Source: Gammaproteobacteria bacterium LSUCC0112
GTDB taxonomy: Bacteria; Pseudomonadota; Gammaproteobacteria; Pseudomonadales; Pseudohongiellaceae
Length of the DNA: 64,000 nucleotides
Direction: 5' to 3'
Assembly: GCA_004535785.1 (NCBI GenBank)
Contig: SPIB01000001.1
Span: 882,548 to 946,547, forward strand
Position 1 is the first letter of the stretch. Every line of letters starts with the position of its first letter. The position numbers and the translations under genes were made by a program. The notes beneath the pieces are model-generated. The model was not told the origin of the DNA. It did no database searches and saw nothing but the letters and a program-made list of their open reading frames with translations. Shown piece by piece: positions 61,560 through 64,000 of this stretch.

Positions 61560-62590
61560 ATTGGTGTACCGGACGATGTCTCTTGATCGTGTCTGGTGAG
61601 ACCCGACAGTACGGCAGCAGCCACCTGCCCAGGCCCCGATTCGGAATTCATCGCCGAACCTGTCGCACTTAATGGGCTGTACGTCTTTGGATCCGTATGA
61701 CTGAACAGGCCCACCACCTGTGCGCGCGTGCTCGCAGCAAGATGCATGACACCACTGTCGGCGCAAACAAAATGCCCAACAGCCTCAATCATGGCAGCAA
61801 CCTGCCTCACATCTGAGGAGTGCCAACTGTGAACCCGTCCGGGCTCTGCCAATTCTGTCTGTGTGCCAGGCGGGACAATAACCAGCACCTGAAGCTCCGG
61901 CACCATTGTTGTCAATTCGTCAATCAGAGCCCGCCACCAGTTGATGGGTAATTTTTTTAATCCGGTTGCTTCGGTAAAAATCCCCAATACCGGCTTGTGC
62001 AACGCGTGTTCGCCTGTCAGTTGATGAAGACTGTGCCGCGCAGCAGCAATCTCCGCGTCAGACAATCGAATATCAAGCATGGGAAACAACCGGGATTGCA
62101 CTGGATCCAGCGCACTAGACGCGCCCAATATGGACCTTACCAGATAGACCGGAAACTTCCCCATGTGGGGCGGTGCGTCTGACAACCTTGCCGTGAATAA
62201 CTTCGCGGCAGCCGGTTTGTGATTGCTTTCAAAACCAATGCGTAATTTTGCCCTGACCAGCTCGGTATAAAAGCGGGATGAACGGGATTTCGGGCACGGA
62301 TCAACAACAAGGTCATACTGTTTGCTGAGCAAGTCACTCATCACTCTTAGATACGCAGGCAGGTGACTGGCACCATGACGGGGAAATACCAATACCCGAT
62401 CAACCGTTGGGAATCCCGAAAAAATGGCAGGGGCATCCTGACATGCGGTAAGAATATCTATCCGCGCCATTGGAAATTTTTGTTCCAACTCGGCCAGCAG
62501 CGGCGTCAGCAACAGGTTGTTACCCAACCTGACATTCGGTCGGACAACCAGAATCGATCTGATGGCTGAAAAAAATGTACTGTCAGGCAT
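61523..62590 (-). CDS. Glycosyltransferase family 9 (heptosyltransferase-like), 355 aa
   Basis: A GT-B-fold family 9 glycosyltransferase, like LPS core heptosyltransferases. The acceptor-side start ILVVRPNVRLGNNLLLTPLL and the donor-binding VGHFVCADSGVMHLAASTRA are typical. Catalytic-type residues sit in NNLLLTP and VDPCPKSR. It would add a heptose or another sugar to lipopolysaccharide core from ADP-heptose. Other LPS core genes are not adjacent. The C-terminal tail (about 45 residues after TDPKTYSPLSATG) is longer than usual and lies in the overlap with the LysR gene. Confidence 0.9.
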   Translation of the reverse strand: MPDSTFFSAIRSILVVRPNVRLGNNLLLTPLLAELEQKFPMARIDILTACQDAPAIFSGFPTVDRVLVFPRHGASHLPAYLRVMSDLLSKQYDLVVDPCPKSRSSRFYTELVRAKLRIGFESNHKPAAAKLFTARLSDAPPHMGKFPVYLVRSILGASSALDPVQSRLFPMLDIRLSDAEIAAARHSLHQLTGEHALHKPVLGIFTEATGLKKLPINWWRALIDELTTMVPELQVLVIVPPGTQTELAEPGRVHSWHSSDVRQVAAMIEAVGHFVCADSGVMHLAASTRAQVVGLFSHTDPKTYSPLSATGSAMNSESGPGQVAAAVLSGLTRHDQETSSGTPIYRANACRDCRT

Positions 62591-62894
62591 TGGGGTGACG
62601 CTCTTGGCAATAACAAGGCCTGCAGTATGGTTTGCCTGTCTTAACTAAACCTTAAGTCGCAACATTGACCTGCTTTTAGTCATTCTAACCAACCACCCCT
62701 TTCGACCAAGAATCCATCTTATTGAAATATAGGCACTTTATGGCATGGCCCTATTATTGCTTTACTCATCACCAGGCACAGCGCCTGGCGATTGCATTTC
62801 TCGTGCTTTAAACCTTTGCAACCATACGCTCGTCACAGCCTTATTGCTTGCCTGTTTATGTTTGATCAACCCGTTTTAAACCGGAAAACCAACA
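62591..62894. other. 304-base gap between glycosyltransferase and efflux adaptor genes
   Basis: No gene is seen. The gap must hold both divergent promoters, but no convincing -35/-10 pair stands out; TTGACC at about 62666 is a weak -35. A small hairpin (CCAGGC, 5-base loop, GCCTGG) is at 62772-62788, perhaps in the leader of the downstream gene. Confidence 0.5.
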
Positions 62895-64000
62895 ATGAAA
62901 ATCAGTGATACCTCATCACAGGATGTACTCATCCAGCCCAACAATACCCGCAAACGTTTTGTGCTGCCCGTGCTGATCATCGCCATCCTGGTAATTGCCG
63001 CCTGGTTGTTGATGCCATCGATCAACCGCTGGGCGCAAGCACAGGAATCGGTGTCTGCCGAGCGCCTGCGTACCGCCACCGTGGAACTGGGCAACTTTGT
63101 GCGTGATGTCAGTGTGCAAGGCCGCGTGGTCGCTGCGGTCAGCCCGGTGCTGTACGCCAGCCAGAGCGGCACCATCACCTTTGCTGTGGAGTCGGGCGAC
63201 TCGGTGCTGGAAGGGCAAGCGCTGGCCAGCATTGACAGCCCGGAATTGCAGAACCAGTTGCTGCAGGAACAATCACGCCTGTTGTCGTTGAATGTCGAAT
63301 ATGACCGCCAGCGTATTGCCAGTCAGCAGGCGCGGCTGGAAAGTCAGAAAGCCATGGATTCGGCCAGCATCAATTTAAAAGCCGCACAGCGTGAACTGGA
63401 TCGCGCCGACCGCGCCTTTGCACAAGGCGCGGTGACGGAGGTTGACCGCGACAAAGCGCGCGACAACATGGAAACCGCAGAAGTCCTGCACAAGCATGCC
63501 ACGCAGGACACCGAGCTGAACAATGAGCGGTTAGAGTTTGAACTGCAAACCCGGCGCCTGGCCGTGGAACAGCAGACTCTACTGGTCAACGAACTGACCC
63601 GTCAGGTCAATGAACTGACCATTGTGTCGCCGGTCAGTGGCATTGTTGGCAATCTGCTGGTCAATCAAAAAACCAATGTGATACGCAATCAGCCAGTGCT
63701 GAGTGTGGTGGATCTGTCGGCCTTTGAAATCGAAGTGCAGATTCCCGAATCCTATGTCAACGATCTGGCCATTGGCATGACCGCGGATGTGCGCAGCGGT
63801 ACCCAATCGCTCAACGCCACGCTGGTGGCGGTATCGCCCGAAATTATCGACAACCAGGTCACCGGTCGTCTGCGTTTTGCCGACGCGGTGCCCGACGGTT
63901 TGCGTCAAAACCAGCGCCTGACCACACGCATTTTGTTGGAAGAAAAACAAAACGTTCTGATGGTGCAGCGTGGTCAATTTGTCGACAGCGGTAACGGGCG
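62895..64000 (+). CDS. HlyD/RND-type efflux periplasmic adaptor, N-terminal 368 residues (runs off right edge)
   Basis: A membrane-fusion (periplasmic adaptor) protein. A short cytoplasmic N-terminus is followed by one membrane segment (about 22-42), a first beta/lipoyl half (DVSVQGRVVAAVSPVLYASQ, ITFAVESGDSVLEGQALASI), a long alpha-helical hairpin (about 115-235, rich in Gln, Arg, Glu) and the second lipoyl half (ELTIVSPVSGIVGNLLVNQK). The beta-barrel region begins with VDLSAFEIEVQIPESYVNDL. It would bridge an inner-membrane transporter (RND or MacB-type ABC) and an outer-membrane channel. The transporter gene is presumably past position 64000. Confidence 0.92.
   Translation, partial: MKISDTSSQDVLIQPNNTRKRFVLPVLIIAILVIAAWLLMPSINRWAQAQESVSAERLRTATVELGNFVRDVSVQGRVVAAVSPVLYASQSGTITFAVESGDSVLEGQALASIDSPELQNQLLQEQSRLLSLNVEYDRQRIASQQARLESQKAMDSASINLKAAQRELDRADRAFAQGAVTEVDRDKARDNMETAEVLHKHATQDTELNNERLEFELQTRRLAVEQQTLLVNELTRQVNELTIVSPVSGIVGNLLVNQKTNVIRNQPVLSVVDLSAFEIEVQIPESYVNDLAIGMTADVRSGTQSLNATLVAVSPEIIDNQVTGRLRFADAVPDGLRQNQRLTTRILLEEKQNVLMVQRGQFVDSGNG

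Noticed and set aside
1-64000. tRNA, rRNA or CRISPR loci
   Set aside because: No cloverleaf-like segments, rRNA-like stretches or regularly spaced repeats were recognised by eye; short RNAs could still be missed.

Overview
The window looks like chromosomal DNA of a free-living, probably marine, heterotrophic gammaproteobacterium. The clues are a TonB-dependent receptor, a seven-plus-gene Mrp-type Na+/H+ antiporter, NhaC and two SSS-type sodium symporters, an EF-P with Arg at position 32 next to its rhamnosyltransferase EarP, and an OmpR/EnvZ-like pair. The genus cannot be fixed from the sequence alone. No rRNA, tRNA, CRISPR array, prophage or intact insertion sequence was seen. Gene density is high and most genes fall in tightly overlapping operons (ATGA, TAATG, GTGA junctions).

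Layout. 1-5.6 kb: the 5' end of a TonB receptor gene (runs off the left edge), a divergent 2OG-Fe(II) oxygenase, a leftward operon of two metallo-beta-lactamase-fold hydrolases around a coniferyl-aldehyde-type dehydrogenase, and a small membrane protein. 5.6-8.3 kb: a Cys-type sulfatase and an exported formylglycine-generating enzyme. 8.4-17.4 kb: a protein with two isomerase-type DSBA domains; a leftward catabolic operon (SSS symporter, Gfo/Idh/MocA oxidoreductase, aldo/keto reductase, TauD-like dioxygenase); and a rightward pair of NhaC antiporter and saccharopine-dehydrogenase-like enzyme. 17.4-28.1 kb: secreted trypsin-like protease, secreted PHB-depolymerase-like esterase, ilvD, a BenE-type transporter, a Tat-exported double-VOC protein, a diguanylate cyclase, an N-acyl-D-amino-acid deacylase lipoprotein and a broken HD-GYP gene.

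28.1-40.8 kb: a redoxin, then a leftward four-gene overlapping unit (response regulator, histidine kinase, earP, efp), divergent from a rearranged Mrp antiporter operon with three antiporter-like subunits and an unrecognised 115-residue membrane protein. 41-45 kb: an SSS symporter overlapping a PhnD-like binding protein, which overlaps a hybrid histidine kinase; this looks like a split transport and sensing module. 45.2-49.9 kb: a rightward run of a conserved hypothetical, a YtkA/FixH-like protein, a dihaem MauG/Ccp-like peroxidase, a DASH cryptochrome and a cyanophycinase-like lipoprotein. 50-56.7 kb: GNAT, HNH and a secreted protein of unknown function; then a leftward ion-homeostasis operon (YqhA, MscS, a free-standing MgtE regulatory domain, MgtE) and a dicarboxylate/amino-acid symporter.

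56.8-64 kb: a beta-lactamase-like serine hydrolase; a small accessory island (gene remnants plus a HicAB toxin-antitoxin pair); a DODA-type dioxygenase with DoxX and a divergent LysR regulator; a family 9 glycosyltransferase; and the 5' part of an RND/ABC-type membrane-fusion protein that runs off the right edge.

The points I consider most worth checking are the symporter/PhnD/hybrid-kinase module, the free-standing MgtE regulatory subunit, the exported formylglycine-generating enzyme, the EF-P/EarP/two-component linkage, and the rearranged Mrp operon with its orphan small subunits.
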